From the NCBI GenBank assembly GCA_900770025.1, contig CAAGIW010000064.1, positions 1-15,483 on the forward strand: a stretch of 15,483 nt of DNA, given 5' to 3'. Source of the stretch: an uncultured Prevotella sp. (GTDB lineage Bacteria > Bacteroidota > Bacteroidia > Bacteroidales > Bacteroidaceae). Position numbers and translations under genes: made by a program. The notes beneath the pieces are model-generated. The model did not search any database. It saw only the letters and a list, made by a program, of their open reading frames with translations, and was not told where the DNA came from. Below, in pieces: positions 1-7,674 of this stretch (the stretch's first letter is position 1; each line of letters opens with the position of its first letter).

Positions 1-125
1 ACAGATGTCTTTACGTTTTGAGGGAGCAATGGGGTTCCATTGTAACTGATAAACGGAAAGACAGATGACAAAAAGAAAGTATGTTTGCGCATAACAGTCT
101 AATGGCCGATTTGGGTTAAAGGTTT

Positions 126-170
126 GTTCTCCTCCTCTCAGTCCCTTCAAAGCCCCCTCATCCTCCCCCA
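126..170. other. Pyrimidine-rich non-coding tract
   Basis: This stretch is almost only C and T on the plus strand (for example tctcctcctctc and cctcatcctcccc) and runs into the tandem repeats that follow. I see no open reading frame and no recognised RNA structure. It may be spacer DNA or the 5' side of the repeat block. No function can be assigned. Confidence 0.5.
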
Positions 171-265
171 CAAGTCTAACGGCAGTTTCACCCCACAGGC
201 CTAACAGCAGTTACGCCCCACAGGCCTAACAGCAGTTGCGCCCCACAGACCTAACGGCAGTTACA
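166..265. repeat. Four tandem 25-bp repeats
   Basis: Four head-to-tail units of exactly 25 bp lie at 166-190, 191-215, 216-240 and 241-265. Each starts with CCCCACA and ends in a TAAC(A/G)GCAGTT core. Units 2 and 3 differ at one base; units 1 and 4 carry a few substitutions. Each core (202-213 in unit 2) is a near-palindrome, TAAC..GTTA, and units 2 and 3 also contain the palindrome AGGCCT. A 25-bp period is not a multiple of three, so this is not a coding repeat. It could be a minisatellite, a dispersed intergenic element or an array of protein-binding sites; the sequence does not decide. Confidence 0.85.
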
Positions 266-296
266 CCCGACCTTGCCTGTCAAAATGAGTGACAGC

Positions 297-327
297 AGAG
301 CCAATTATTCGGGACATTGTTGGCTCT
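297..327 (+). terminator. Stem-loop, possible terminator of an upstream transcript
   Basis: AGAGCCAA (297-304) and TTGGCTCT (320-327) form a perfect 8-bp stem with a 15-nt loop, followed by attcatcttttt. It lies between the repeat block and the ilvE promoter, so it would stop transcription arriving from the left. The T-run is interrupted and the loop long, so the terminator role is tentative. Confidence 0.35.
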
Positions 328-351
328 ATTCATCTTTTTCCCTACATTTTG

Positions 352-383
352 TTTGTCATTAGCATTCTTTTTTGTACTTTTGC
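352..383 (+). promoter_or_regulatory. Bacteroidota-type promoter of the ilvE operon
   Basis: A -33 TTTG (352-355) is followed after 19 nt by TACTTTTGC (375-383), a full match to the Bacteroidota -7 consensus TAnnTTTGY. The predicted transcript starts near 390 and leaves a leader of about 30 nt before the ATG at 420. No other promoter of this quality was noticed in the gaps of the following four genes. Confidence 0.75.
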
Positions 384-419
384 AAATTGTAGAATGATGA
401 AATATAAAGCAAAAAGAAT

Positions 420-1442
420 ATGAAAAATTTGGATTGGTCTAATCTTTCGTTTGGCTATATGCCAACAGATTACAACGTGCGCTGTTGCTATCGTGACGGC
501 AAATGGGGAGAAATAGAAATCAGTTCCAGCGAATACATCAACATGCACATGGCAGCCACCTGCCTGCACTACGGCCAAGAGGCATTTGAAGGACTGAAAG
601 CCTACCGGTGCCCAGACGGAAAGGTGCGCGTGTTTCGCGTGGACGAGAATGCCGCACGCCTGCAAAGCACCTGCAGAGGCATACTGATGCCGGAAGTGCC
701 CACCGAGCTTTTTGTGGAAATGGTGAAGAAAGTGGTGAGACTGAACCAAGAATACATCCCCACCTACGAGAGTGGTGCCACCCTGTATATCCGCCCATTG
801 CTCATCGGCACTGGGGCACAGGTGGGCGTGCATCCTGCCAAGGAATACATGTTTCTTATTTTCGTAACCCCCGTAGGACCTTACTTCAAGGGAGGCTTCT
901 CTACCAATCCCTACGTCATCATCCGCGAATACGACCGCTCGGCACCGCTCGGCACAGGCAAATACAAGGTGGGTGGCAACTATGCCGCATCGCTCTTTGC
1001 CAACAATCTGGCACACGAGAAAGGCTACGCCTGCGAGTTCTATTTGGACGCCAAGGAGAAGAAATACATTGATGAGTGCGGTGCCGCCAACTTCTTTGGC
1101 ATCAAGAACAACACCTATGTGACCCCGAAATCAACCAGCATCCTGCCTTCTATCACCAACAAGAGCCTGATGCAGGTGGCCGAGGACTTGGGCATGAAGG
1201 TGGAACGCCGCCCGATACCCGAGGAAGAGTTGGAAACCTTTGAAGAAGCCGGAGCATGTGGCACTGCCGCTGTCATCTCTCCCATCTCATATATTGACGA
1301 TTTGGACAAGGGAAAGCGCTATACATTCAGCAAGGACGGCAAGCCCGGCCCCATCTCCAAGAAGCTGTATGACACGCTGCGTGGCATTCAATACGGCACC
1401 ATTGAAGACAAGCACGGCTGGACCACGGTGGTGATTGAATGA
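420..1442 (+). CDS. ilvE: Branched-chain amino acid aminotransferase
   Basis: PLP-dependent enzyme of fold type IV that transfers the amino group between glutamate and the keto acids of leucine, isoleucine and valine, the last step of their synthesis and the first of their breakdown; cytosolic. The 340-residue length fits the larger, eukaryote-like BCAT subgroup. Visible features are the early HYGQEAFEGLKAYR motif (residues 50-63), the PLP lysine K183 in GTGKYKVGGNYAAS, the DECGAANFF segment that binds cofactor phosphate and substrate, and the closing GIQYGTIEDKHGWT signature. The start at 420 follows a consensus promoter; the Shine-Dalgarno is weak (aaagaat), as is usual in this phylum. It is the first gene of a probable four-gene operon whose other members are functionally unrelated. 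No isoleucine-valine pathway genes are adjacent and no leader peptide is seen. Confidence 0.95.
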   Translation: MKNLDWSNLSFGYMPTDYNVRCCYRDGKWGEIEISSSEYINMHMAATCLHYGQEAFEGLKAYRCPDGKVRVFRVDENAARLQSTCRGILMPEVPTELFVEMVKKVVRLNQEYIPTYESGATLYIRPLLIGTGAQVGVHPAKEYMFLIFVTPVGPYFKGGFSTNPYVIIREYDRSAPLGTGKYKVGGNYAASLFANNLAHEKGYACEFYLDAKEKKYIDECGAANFFGIKNNTYVTPKSTSILPSITNKSLMQVAEDLGMKVERRPIPEEELETFEEAGACGTAAVISPISYIDDLDKGKRYTFSKDGKPGPISKKLYDTLRGIQYGTIEDKHGWTTVVIE

Positions 1443-1470
1443 GTAACATGCAAAAAAAACAGGACACAAC

Positions 1471-2082
1471 ATGTTGACATCCAAAGAATACAGGCAGCTT
1501 GCGGCTGATACTCTTCAGGGAAAGTGGGGAGAGGTAGCCCTCTTTACCCTGGCGTATCAAGCGATTAAGACCCTCCTTTTGCCGATATCTATTGCTTTCG
1601 GCAACCTTATCACACTTGCACTGCTGCCCATGCAGTGGGGCTACTACGTGTATTTCCTGGCCAAGAAACGCCAACAGGAGACAGATCTTAATTATCTCTT
1701 CATCGGATATAAGGACTTTGGGCGCATCTTCGGCACCCTTTTCCTGCAGTCTGTCTATGTTTTCCTATGGATGTTGCTGCTCATTATCCCCGGCATTGTC
1801 AAGGCGTTTTCCTATGCAATGACACCTTATGTGTTGCGCGACAAGCCGGAACTCTCGTATGATGCGGCCATCACCAGAAGCAGTCAGCTGATGCGGGGGC
1901 ACAAGGCCGAGCTTTTCTTCCTTTATCTCAGCTTCATCGGCTGGGTATTGCTTTGCCTGCTCACATTGGGCATAGGATTCTTGCTCCTTATGCCCTACGT
2001 TCGCACTGCTGAGGCGCACTTTTACGAGGATCTACTGAAAGAAGAGGTAGCGAAAGCCACCACCGAAATACAGGAGGCATAG
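1471..2082 (+). CDS. DUF975 family integral membrane protein
   Basis: 203-residue polytopic membrane protein of the DUF975 family, whose biochemical function is unknown. Hydrophobic segments lie around residues 21-62, 87-116 and 147-180. The family signature is clear: IIPGIVKAFSYAMTPYVL (105-122), an amphipathic stretch with DAAITRSSQLMRGHKAELF, and the membrane motif FIGWVLLCLLTLGIGFLLLMPY. No signal peptide is seen; the N-terminus is short and soluble (MLTSKEYRQLAADTL). It starts 28 bp after ilvE and ends 3 bp before trmB, whose ribosome-binding site lies inside its last codons, so it is very likely cotranscribed with both. A role in membrane homeostasis or transport is possible, but nothing in the sequence supports a specific one. 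Confidence 0.85.
   Translation: MLTSKEYRQLAADTLQGKWGEVALFTLAYQAIKTLLLPISIAFGNLITLALLPMQWGYYVYFLAKKRQQETDLNYLFIGYKDFGRIFGTLFLQSVYVFLWMLLLIIPGIVKAFSYAMTPYVLRDKPELSYDAAITRSSQLMRGHKAELFFLYLSFIGWVLLCLLTLGIGFLLLMPYVRTAEAHFYEDLLKEEVAKATTEIQEA
2072..2077 (+). promoter_or_regulatory. Strong Shine-Dalgarno of trmB inside the DUF975 gene
   Basis: AGGAGG lies 8 nt before the trmB ATG at 2086 and within the last four codons of the preceding gene. It is the clearest Shine-Dalgarno seen in the window. It fixes the trmB start and suggests that ribosomes ending on the upstream gene help expose it. Confidence 0.7.
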
Positions 2083-2085
2083 GCA

Positions 2086-2856
2086 ATGAGCAAGGGAAAA
2101 CTGGCGAAGTTTGCGGATATGGAACGCTACGAAAATGTGTTCCAATATCCCTATTCCGTGGTTGAGCAGACGCCTTTTGAAATGAAAGGGCACTGGAGGG
2201 AGCAGTATTTCCACAACAACCATCCCATCATACTGGAACTGGGCTGCGGCAAAGGGGAATACACGGTGGAACTGGCACGGATGTTTCCCGAGGTGAACTT
2301 TATCGGAGTAGATATCAAGGGAGCGCGAATGTGGACGGGAGCCACACAAGCACTTGAAGCAGGACTGAAGAATGTGGCCTTTCTGCGCACCAACATTGAA
2401 GTGATCGACCGCTTCTTCGGCAAGGACGAGGTGCAGGAAATATGGCTTACCTTCAGCGATCCGCAGATGAAGAACCCACGCAAACGCCTCACCAGCACCT
2501 ATTTTCTGAACAGATACCGCCATTTTCTTTGCGACGGAGGGGTGGTGCATCTCAAAACCGACTCCAACTTTCTCTTCACCTATACCCAGTATATGGTGAA
2601 GCACAATGAGTTGCCCCTGCTCTTCCACACCGAAGACCTGTATCACACCACTGTGACAGATGAAGACACGCTGCGCATCCTTTCCATACAAACCTACTAT
2701 GAAAAGATGTGGATAGAACGCGGTCTGAACATCAGATACATGAAATTCAGACTGCCACAACAAGGTGCACTCAGCGAACCAGAGGTAGAGATTGAGTTTG
2801 ACGACTACCGCAGCTACCGGCGCGACAAGCGCACTCCATTGGAATCGGGGAAATAA
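2086..2856 (+). CDS. trmB: tRNA (guanine-N7)-methyltransferase
   Basis: SAM-dependent enzyme that makes m7G at position 46 in the variable loop of tRNAs, which helps hold the tertiary fold. The 256-residue protein shows the Rossmann SAM-binding motif ELGCGKGEYT (51-60), the acidic end of strand 2 in FIGVDIKGARMW (D76) and the family signature LTFSDPQMKNPRKRLTSTYF (121-140), the Bacteroidota form of the FPDPWPKxRHxKRR block in E. coli TrmB. The basic C-terminus (RSYRRDKRTPLESGK) is consistent with tRNA contact. The start at 2086 is set by AGGAGG 8 nt upstream. It follows the DUF975 gene by 3 bp and precedes mrp by 32 bp in the same operon. Confidence 0.95.
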   Translation: MSKGKLAKFADMERYENVFQYPYSVVEQTPFEMKGHWREQYFHNNHPIILELGCGKGEYTVELARMFPEVNFIGVDIKGARMWTGATQALEAGLKNVAFLRTNIEVIDRFFGKDEVQEIWLTFSDPQMKNPRKRLTSTYFLNRYRHFLCDGGVVHLKTDSNFLFTYTQYMVKHNELPLLFHTEDLYHTTVTDEDTLRILSIQTYYEKMWIERGLNIRYMKFRLPQQGALSEPEVEIEFDDYRSYRRDKRTPLESGK

Positions 2857-2888
2857 CTCCACACATCAACAACCCTAAAAGAAACGCA

Positions 2889-3989
2889 ATGACACTATAT
2901 CCCAAACTGATTATGGATGCCCTCGCCACCGTGACCTACCCGGGTACCAAGAAAAACCTGGTAGAGAGCGAGATGGTGGGCGACACTCCCAGTATCAACG
3001 GCATGAAGGTGAAAGTGGTTCTCATCTTCCCGCGCGATACAGATCCTTTTCTCAAATCCACCCTCAAGGCCGCAGAAGCCGCCATCCACTATCATGTGGG
3101 CAAGGAGGTGGAGGTGACCATTGAAACGGAATTCAAGTCAAAGCCGAGACCAGAAGTGGGCAAGATGCTGCCCCAGGTGAAGAACATTATTGCCGTGAGT
3201 TCGGGAAAAGGAGGCGTGGGCAAGAGCACCGTGGCAGCCAACCTGGCCATTGCGCTGGCCCGCTTGGGCTATCGCGTGGGACTTCTCGACACAGATATCT
3301 TCGGTCCTTCAATGCCCAAGATGTTTCATGTAGAGGATGCCCGGCCCTATGCGGTGGAAAAGGATGGCAGACAACTCATTGCCCCCATCGAACAGTATGG
3401 AGTAAAACTGCTGAGCATCGGCTTCTTTGTCAGTCCCAACACGGCCACACTGTGGCGTGGCGGCATGGCCAGCAACGCCCTGAAGCAACTCATTGCCGAT
3501 GCCGACTGGGGAGAATTGGACTATTTTATCCTTGACACGCCACCGGGAACCAGCGACATCCATCTCACCCTGTTGCAGACACTGGCCATCACAGGTGCAG
3601 TGATTGTGAGCACACCACAGAAAGTGGCACTTGCCGATGCCCGCAAAGGCATTGACATGTATCGAAATGAGAAGGTGAACGTGCCCATCCTTGGACTGGT
3701 GGAGAACATGGCATGGTTCACTCCTGCCGAATTGCCCGAGAATAAGTATTACATCTTTGGCAACGGGGGATGCAAAGCCCTTGCCGAAGAGATGGGCACA
3801 CCACTGTTGGCGCAAATACCCTTGGTGCAAAGCATCTGTGAAAGCGGGGATGCCGGAGAACCGGCTGCCACCAAGATAGACACCATCACTGGTCAGGCTT
3901 TCCTCAGTTTGGCACAGTCAGTGGTCACTGTGGTGAACCGTCGCAACAAGGAACAGGCCCCCACCAAGATTGTGGGAGTGAAGAAATAG
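2889..3989 (+). CDS. mrp: Mrp/NBP35-family P-loop ATPase (Fe-S cluster carrier type)
   Basis: Cytosolic ATPase of the Mrp/ApbC/NBP35 family, which carries and transfers Fe-S clusters. Residues 1-85 form the N-terminal MIP18/DUF59 domain. The P-loop domain follows, with the deviant Walker A GKGGVGKS (106-113, signature lysine K107 and K112), the DTDIFGPS switch segment (134-141) and Walker B LDTPPGTSD (215-223). The length of 366 residues is usual. Odd point: most family members have a CxxC near the C-terminal third that binds the bridging cluster, but here the corresponding segment reads ENMAWFTPAELPENKYYIFG and the only cysteines in the protein are C295 and C317. A cluster would need other ligands, or the protein may act differently. 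It is the last gene of the ilvE operon and converges with folA. Confidence 0.88.
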   Translation: MTLYPKLIMDALATVTYPGTKKNLVESEMVGDTPSINGMKVKVVLIFPRDTDPFLKSTLKAAEAAIHYHVGKEVEVTIETEFKSKPRPEVGKMLPQVKNIIAVSSGKGGVGKSTVAANLAIALARLGYRVGLLDTDIFGPSMPKMFHVEDARPYAVEKDGRQLIAPIEQYGVKLLSIGFFVSPNTATLWRGGMASNALKQLIADADWGELDYFILDTPPGTSDIHLTLLQTLAITGAVIVSTPQKVALADARKGIDMYRNEKVNVPILGLVENMAWFTPAELPENKYYIFGNGGCKALAEEMGTPLLAQIPLVQSICESGDAGEPAATKIDTITGQAFLSLAQSVVTVVNRRNKEQAPTKIVGVKK

Positions 3990-4026
3990 CATCCCCTCCC
4001 TTTACATTCAAGTTAGCAACAGAACC

Positions 4027-4518
4027 CTACTGGTTGCGTTCTGGCACATAATCCACAAAATCATAAGCAAAGGCGTGCTTCTCATCTCGGTCATGATGTT
4101 CACGCCTTTCTTCTTTCCATCCATCATAGGCAGGAAAAAACACGTCTGCCTGTGCAGGTGTGTCATCCACTTCCGTGAGACAAAGACGATTAGCCAAAGG
4201 CAATGCCTGCTCATACACACTGGCACCACCTATCACAAACACCTCTTCATCAGCACTGCAATGCTCCAACGCCTCGTTCAGTGAGGCGTATGTATCGCAC
4301 CCCTCAAAATAACTGCAACGGGTGCTGAGCACAATATTGCGGCGGTTGGGCAGGGCCCCTTTGGGCAACGACAGGAAGGTGTTGCGTCCCATAATGATGG
4401 TATGTCCGGTGGTCAATGACTTGAAACGTTTCAAATCATTGGGCAACCAGTAGATCAACTTGTTTTCATAACCGATGGCTCTGTTGCGTGCCACGGCAGC
4501 AATGATACTTATCTTCAT
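4027..4518 (-). CDS. folA: Dihydrofolate reductase
   Basis: NADPH-dependent enzyme reducing dihydrofolate to tetrahydrofolate; target of trimethoprim in bacteria. With the start at 4518 the protein has 163 residues, close to E. coli FolA. Visible features are the N-terminal strand MKISIIAAVARNRAIG, the catalytic acid D28 in YWLPNDLKRFK, the NADPH-binding GHTIIMGRNTFLSLP block and the second loop VFVIGGASVYEQAL. An in-frame ATG 22 codons upstream (4584) would add a tail unlike the family, so 4518 is preferred. It lies 70 bp downstream of thyA on the same strand, the common thyA-folA pairing: ThyA makes the dihydrofolate that FolA recycles. It converges with mrp across 37 bp with no convincing hairpin between them. 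Confidence 0.95.
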   Translation of the reverse strand: MKISIIAAVARNRAIGYENKLIYWLPNDLKRFKSLTTGHTIIMGRNTFLSLPKGALPNRRNIVLSTRCSYFEGCDTYASLNEALEHCSADEEVFVIGGASVYEQALPLANRLCLTEVDDTPAQADVFFPAYDGWKEERREHHDRDEKHAFAYDFVDYVPERNQ

Positions 4519-4588
4519 CAGCTCTATACATAATAATGTGTGTTTAACGGAACAAGAATGCCAGTCATTGAGCGGAGATTCCATCTGC

Positions 4589-5383
4589 CTATACCGACAC
4601 TTCCGCCTTGATATGAGGCCACGGGTCGTAGTTTTCCAGTTGGAAGTCCTCGTATTGGAAATCGAAAATGCTCTTTACATCCGGATTGATGCGCATCACA
4701 GGCAGAGGACGCGGGGTGCGTGTCAGTTGCAAACGGGCCTGTTCCAAATGGTTCAGATACAGATGTGTGTCTCCCGTAGTGTGTATGAAATCGCCTGGAA
4801 CCAGCCCACTCACCTGTGCCATCATCATCAGCAACAGGGCATAGCTTGCTATATTGAACGGCACTCCGAGGAAAGTGTCGGCAGACCGCTGGTAGAGTTG
4901 CAGACTAAGTTTCCCATCTGCCACATAAAACTGGAACATGGTGTGACACGGAGGCAACGCCATTTTCTCCACTTCAGCCACATTCCATGCACTCACTATC
5001 ATCCGTCGAGAGTCGGGATTGTGCTTCAGCTGTTCCACCACATTCTGTATCTGGTCGATGGTTCCACCGTTATAGTCGGGCCATGAGCGCCATTGATGTC
5101 CATACACGGGGCCCAGTTCTCCGTTCTCGTCCGCCCACTCGTTCCATATCCTCACACCGTGTTCCTGCAGATATTTCACATTGGTATTACCCTGAAGGAA
5201 CCAAAGCAATTCGTATATGATGGATTTCAGATGCAGTTTTTTGGTGGTGAGCAGGGGGAAACCCTCCTGCAGATTGAAACGCATTTGGTTTCCAAAGATA
5301 CTGATGGTACCTGTACCGGTACGATCACCTTTCTTCACGCCCTCCGTCATGATGCGGTCGAGCAGGTCTAAGTATTGTTTCAT
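4589..5383 (-). CDS. thyA: Thymidylate synthase (folate-dependent, ThyA type)
   Basis: Makes dTMP from dUMP with 5,10-methylene-tetrahydrofolate as carbon and hydride donor, releasing dihydrofolate. The 264-residue protein has the same length as E. coli ThyA and the catalytic cysteine falls at the same position, C146 in ALPPCHTMFQFYV. Other marks are the phosphate-binding RTGTGT loop (21-26), the SRRMIVSAWN segment (125-134, dUMP phosphate arginines), RSADTFLGVPFNIASYALL (dUMP-binding Asp/Asn) and the C-terminal closing segment ending in AEVSV. The start MKQYLDLLDRI at 5383 overlaps the stop codon of the upstream methyltransferase as ATGA, suggesting translational coupling; a start 17 codons further upstream (5434) lies within that gene and does not fit the family. 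Confidence 0.97.
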   Translation of the reverse strand: MKQYLDLLDRIMTEGVKKGDRTGTGTISIFGNQMRFNLQEGFPLLTTKKLHLKSIIYELLWFLQGNTNVKYLQEHGVRIWNEWADENGELGPVYGHQWRSWPDYNGGTIDQIQNVVEQLKHNPDSRRMIVSAWNVAEVEKMALPPCHTMFQFYVADGKLSLQLYQRSADTFLGVPFNIASYALLLMMMAQVSGLVPGDFIHTTGDTHLYLNHLEQARLQLTRTPRPLPVMRINPDVKSIFDFQYEDFQLENYDPWPHIKAEVSV

Positions 5384-6816
5384 AATTGGAATATATATGT
5401 TTCTTCTGGTATATGGGAACTCTTGATGCGCCACTCGCGCGGATAGAGATTATTGGCTCTGCTTCCGATGTTCTTACAATATCCCAAAGGAACGCCTCGG
5501 TATGTGAGTTGCACAAAACCTTTGGGTGCGCCCTCTGGCAGAGCCACTGCCTCACAGCGCAGAAAATCCACTGCTGTGACATAGTCCACTGCAACTAAAG
5601 GGAAGGCATCGGAGGCCGCCTCACCACTCAGAGCCAACGCATGATGCGGCACCAGGTCACGGCCCTTGATACGCGCCACCGGCACTCCGGCACTCAGAAC
5701 TTTCAGTCCCCTTCTCATCGCCCGGTCGTAGTGGTTGGCCAATGGATGCGGCAATGCCATCACCTCGTCACCCAAGGTGCGCAACACAAAGTGATCTGAC
5801 CGTTTCAGCCACCGCCTCACAGTCTCTTCCTGTCGGGAATCCGTGGCCACACCCGATTTATTCTTGCGCGCCTTTCCACTTTCTTTTTTCATATTCCCAA
5901 CCGTTGCACTATCCATCACACAGGGTTCTTCCCCATGCTTTTTCAGCACCGCCATAAAGAGTCCCTCGCCCTTGGTGTAGCCAGGCAGGAAACGATAGAC
6001 CGGTGCATCGTAGTGTGGAAGCAACGATGGCAGGATCTGCCATGACTTATCCACGGGAACTGACAGCACCTCTGCTCCCAATTCTTCGGCAATCCACCTT
6101 ACATTTTCCTCATTTTCAAGGGTATTGAACGTGCATGTGGAATAAATCATCATGCCCCCATCACGCAGTTGTCCCCATATTGTCTGCACTATCTCACGCT
6201 GCAACTGGGCACACTGTGTCACACGTTGCCGGCTCCAACCTGCCACAGCCTCGGCATCTTTACGGAACATTCCTTCACCTGAGCAGGGCACATCGCACAA
6301 TATCACATCAAACAACAGGGGGGTATCGGCAAACTGTTCGGGATAATTATTGGTCACCATCACTCCAGAAGCACCCCATTTTTGGATATTCTCTGCCAAA
6401 ATCTGGGCCCTCAGCTTTATCGGTTCATTACAAACCACCATGCTTCCCCGAGGAAGTGCATCCAACGCCACCGTGGTTTTTCCCCCAGGTGCGGCACACA
6501 TATCAAGCATCATCACCGGCTTATCCACGTAAGTGGAAAGGACACGATGCAGAAACATAGACGATGCCTCCTGCACATAATAGCACCCCGCATGGAACAA
6601 AGGATCGAAGGTAAAATTAGGACGCTGTTCCAATATCCATCCTCTGTCACACCAAGGAACCTTCGAAGCGGTTTGCGCAGGGGCGAGACCACCACATTTG
6701 CTGTTCACACGTACTGCAGTTACCGGTTCTTCAGACAAGCCATCGAAGAGTCGCTGCGCCCTGTCACTACCCAACAGGGTGCGCATCTGAGTAATAAATT
6801 CATTGGGTAACTGCAT
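5380..6816 (-). CDS. RsmF/NOL1-NOP2-Sun-type rRNA cytosine-C5 methyltransferase
   Basis: SAM-dependent m5C RNA methyltransferase, probably acting on 16S rRNA in the manner of RsmF (YebU); the exact target base is not readable from sequence. The 478-residue protein begins with an N-terminal domain (1-95), then motif I DMCAAPGGKTT (105-115), motif IV DVPCSGEGMF with C178, and motif VI YSTCTFNTLENEENV with C228, the two cysteines of the family's catalytic pair. After a basic linker (near 320-340, KARKNKSG) comes the C-terminal RsmF-type RNA-binding region ending in CKNIGSRANNLYPREWRI. Start 6816 is chosen because a promoter -7 element lies at 6835-6843, which would put the further upstream start (6858) outside the transcript. 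It is the first gene of an operon with thyA and folA and overlaps thyA by 4 bp. Confidence 0.9.
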   Translation of the reverse strand: MQLPNEFITQMRTLLGSDRAQRLFDGLSEEPVTAVRVNSKCGGLAPAQTASKVPWCDRGWILEQRPNFTFDPLFHAGCYYVQEASSMFLHRVLSTYVDKPVMMLDMCAAPGGKTTVALDALPRGSMVVCNEPIKLRAQILAENIQKWGASGVMVTNNYPEQFADTPLLFDVILCDVPCSGEGMFRKDAEAVAGWSRQRVTQCAQLQREIVQTIWGQLRDGGMMIYSTCTFNTLENEENVRWIAEELGAEVLSVPVDKSWQILPSLLPHYDAPVYRFLPGYTKGEGLFMAVLKKHGEEPCVMDSATVGNMKKESGKARKNKSGVATDSRQEETVRRWLKRSDHFVLRTLGDEVMALPHPLANHYDRAMRRGLKVLSAGVPVARIKGRDLVPHHALALSGEAASDAFPLVAVDYVTAVDFLRCEAVALPEGAPKGFVQLTYRGVPLGYCKNIGSRANNLYPREWRIKSSHIPEETYIFQL

Positions 6817-6834
6817 TTTGATGTTGTTTTCTAT

Positions 6835-6866
6835 GCAAAAGTAAAAAAAAAATTGCATCTTTGCAA
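6835..6866 (-). promoter_or_regulatory. Promoter of the rsmF-thyA-folA operon
   Basis: Read on the minus strand, TACTTTTGC (6843 down to 6835) is a perfect -7 element, preceded at about 19-20 nt by a TTGC (around 6866-6863) that can serve as the -33. The predicted start lies just before the ATG at 6816, giving a very short leader. The same segment is the divergent gap to the gene at 6951; on the plus strand catctttgc (6856-6864) is one mismatch from a -7 element but has no matching -33. Confidence 0.6.
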
Positions 6867-6950
6867 CGCCTGCACAAAAGAATAGGCGAAAAGACTATGT
6901 ATGGGAGAATACTGTCTGTACACAAATCAACAACTTCAATACTGAACGAC

Positions 6951-7550
6951 ATGAAAAGAGTTTGGCTCTTCACACTGCTGCTATGCCTTACCACAATGGC
7001 ATTGGCAACAGACACCACAGGCATTGTGGCATACTCAGACACCGCCGTATTTAACGACACATGCACCGCTTCGGTGACAGCCACATCACCCTCCTCACAC
7101 ATCTATTCTTTCTCGGCTTCAACCGATGATTGGGACATGGGCATGGACGGGTTCCTACAGATGTTATCTGGTTTCAAGAATCTGGTATTCAGCAATGGTT
7201 GGTTGTTTGCGCTTGCCCTACTGTTTTTCATAGCCCTCCCCTTTACCGCCCTCATCCTTATCATTCTGGTCATCGTGCTTTTGCTGCGCAAGAACAAAGC
7301 CCCAAAAGCCGTTCAGAATACCATCGGAGAAGAACATCAGGAAGCCGACAGGCAAAACAAACAAAACGAAACATGCAATCGTGCAGAAGAACTCCGCCAA
7401 TTAGGTGTGCGCCGGTGCTGCATCGGTGCAGGACTACTGCTGCTTTGCATTTTCATCGACTCCAAATTGGGAATGGGAATAGGATGCCTGCTTATGTGTA
7501 TCGGCATCAGCCATATCATCAACGGAAGAAACAAGCACCATCACGAATAG
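6951..7550 (+). CDS. DUF6249-like membrane protein
   Basis: With the start at 6951 the product has 199 residues. MKRVWLFTLLLCLTTMALA is a convincing signal peptide (cleavage near ALA-TD), followed by a Ser/Thr-rich, probably extracytoplasmic stretch (20-75), a long membrane segment (about 83-112, LFALALLFFIALPFTALILIILVIVLLL), a charged Gln/Asn/Glu-rich cytosolic stretch (113-150), and a hairpin of two shorter membrane segments (about 153-190) ending in a His-rich tail. This layout resembles the DUF6249 family of Bacteroidota; function unknown. Two in-frame starts further upstream (6861 TTG, 6897 ATG) would put extra residues before the signal peptide and are less likely. The pspC-like gene follows 124 bp downstream, so the two may form an envelope-stress unit, an inference from neighbourhood only. 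Confidence 0.65.
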   Translation: MKRVWLFTLLLCLTTMALATDTTGIVAYSDTAVFNDTCTASVTATSPSSHIYSFSASTDDWDMGMDGFLQMLSGFKNLVFSNGWLFALALLFFIALPFTALILIILVIVLLLRKNKAPKAVQNTIGEEHQEADRQNKQNETCNRAEELRQLGVRRCCIGAGLLLLCIFIDSKLGMGIGCLLMCIGISHIINGRNKHHHE

Positions 7551-7674
7551 TCTCCACGCAGCGAACACACCGCAAATGCCATTGGTCACAATTCGGTTAT
7601 CATCATCATGCCAAAACCAGTTTGGGTTGCAAACAAACAAAACAAGAAACAACAGAAAACATAATTCTCAAAAC

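Noticed and set aside
27..42. CAATGG-ggtt-CCATTG hairpin near the left edge.
   Set aside because: A 6-bp stem without a T-run on either strand and with no adjacent gene in view is not enough to call a terminator or operator.
80..88. TATGTTTGC, a perfect -7 element near the left edge.
   Set aside because: No TTG lies about 20 nt upstream and no gene begins downstream within a plausible distance before the ilvE promoter.
166..265. Tandem repeats considered as a CRISPR array or replication iterons.
   Set aside because: The units are contiguous with no variable spacers, so this is not a CRISPR. No replication initiator gene, dnaA box cluster or AT-rich unwinding region is beside it.
342..1016. 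A 224-codon reverse frame opposite ilvE.
   Set aside because: It is antisense to an unmistakable ilvE, its product resembles no family I know, and it has no promoter or ribosome-binding site that I can see.
2032..2862. A 276-codon reverse frame opposite trmB.
   Set aside because: It mirrors trmB with His/Val/Phe-rich composition typical of an antisense shadow; trmB is the supported gene.
4016..4037. GCAAC/GTTGC inverted repeat between mrp and folA, considered as a bidirectional terminator.
   Set aside because: The stem is only 5 bp, the loop is 12 nt, there is no T-run, and the right arm lies within the folA coding region.
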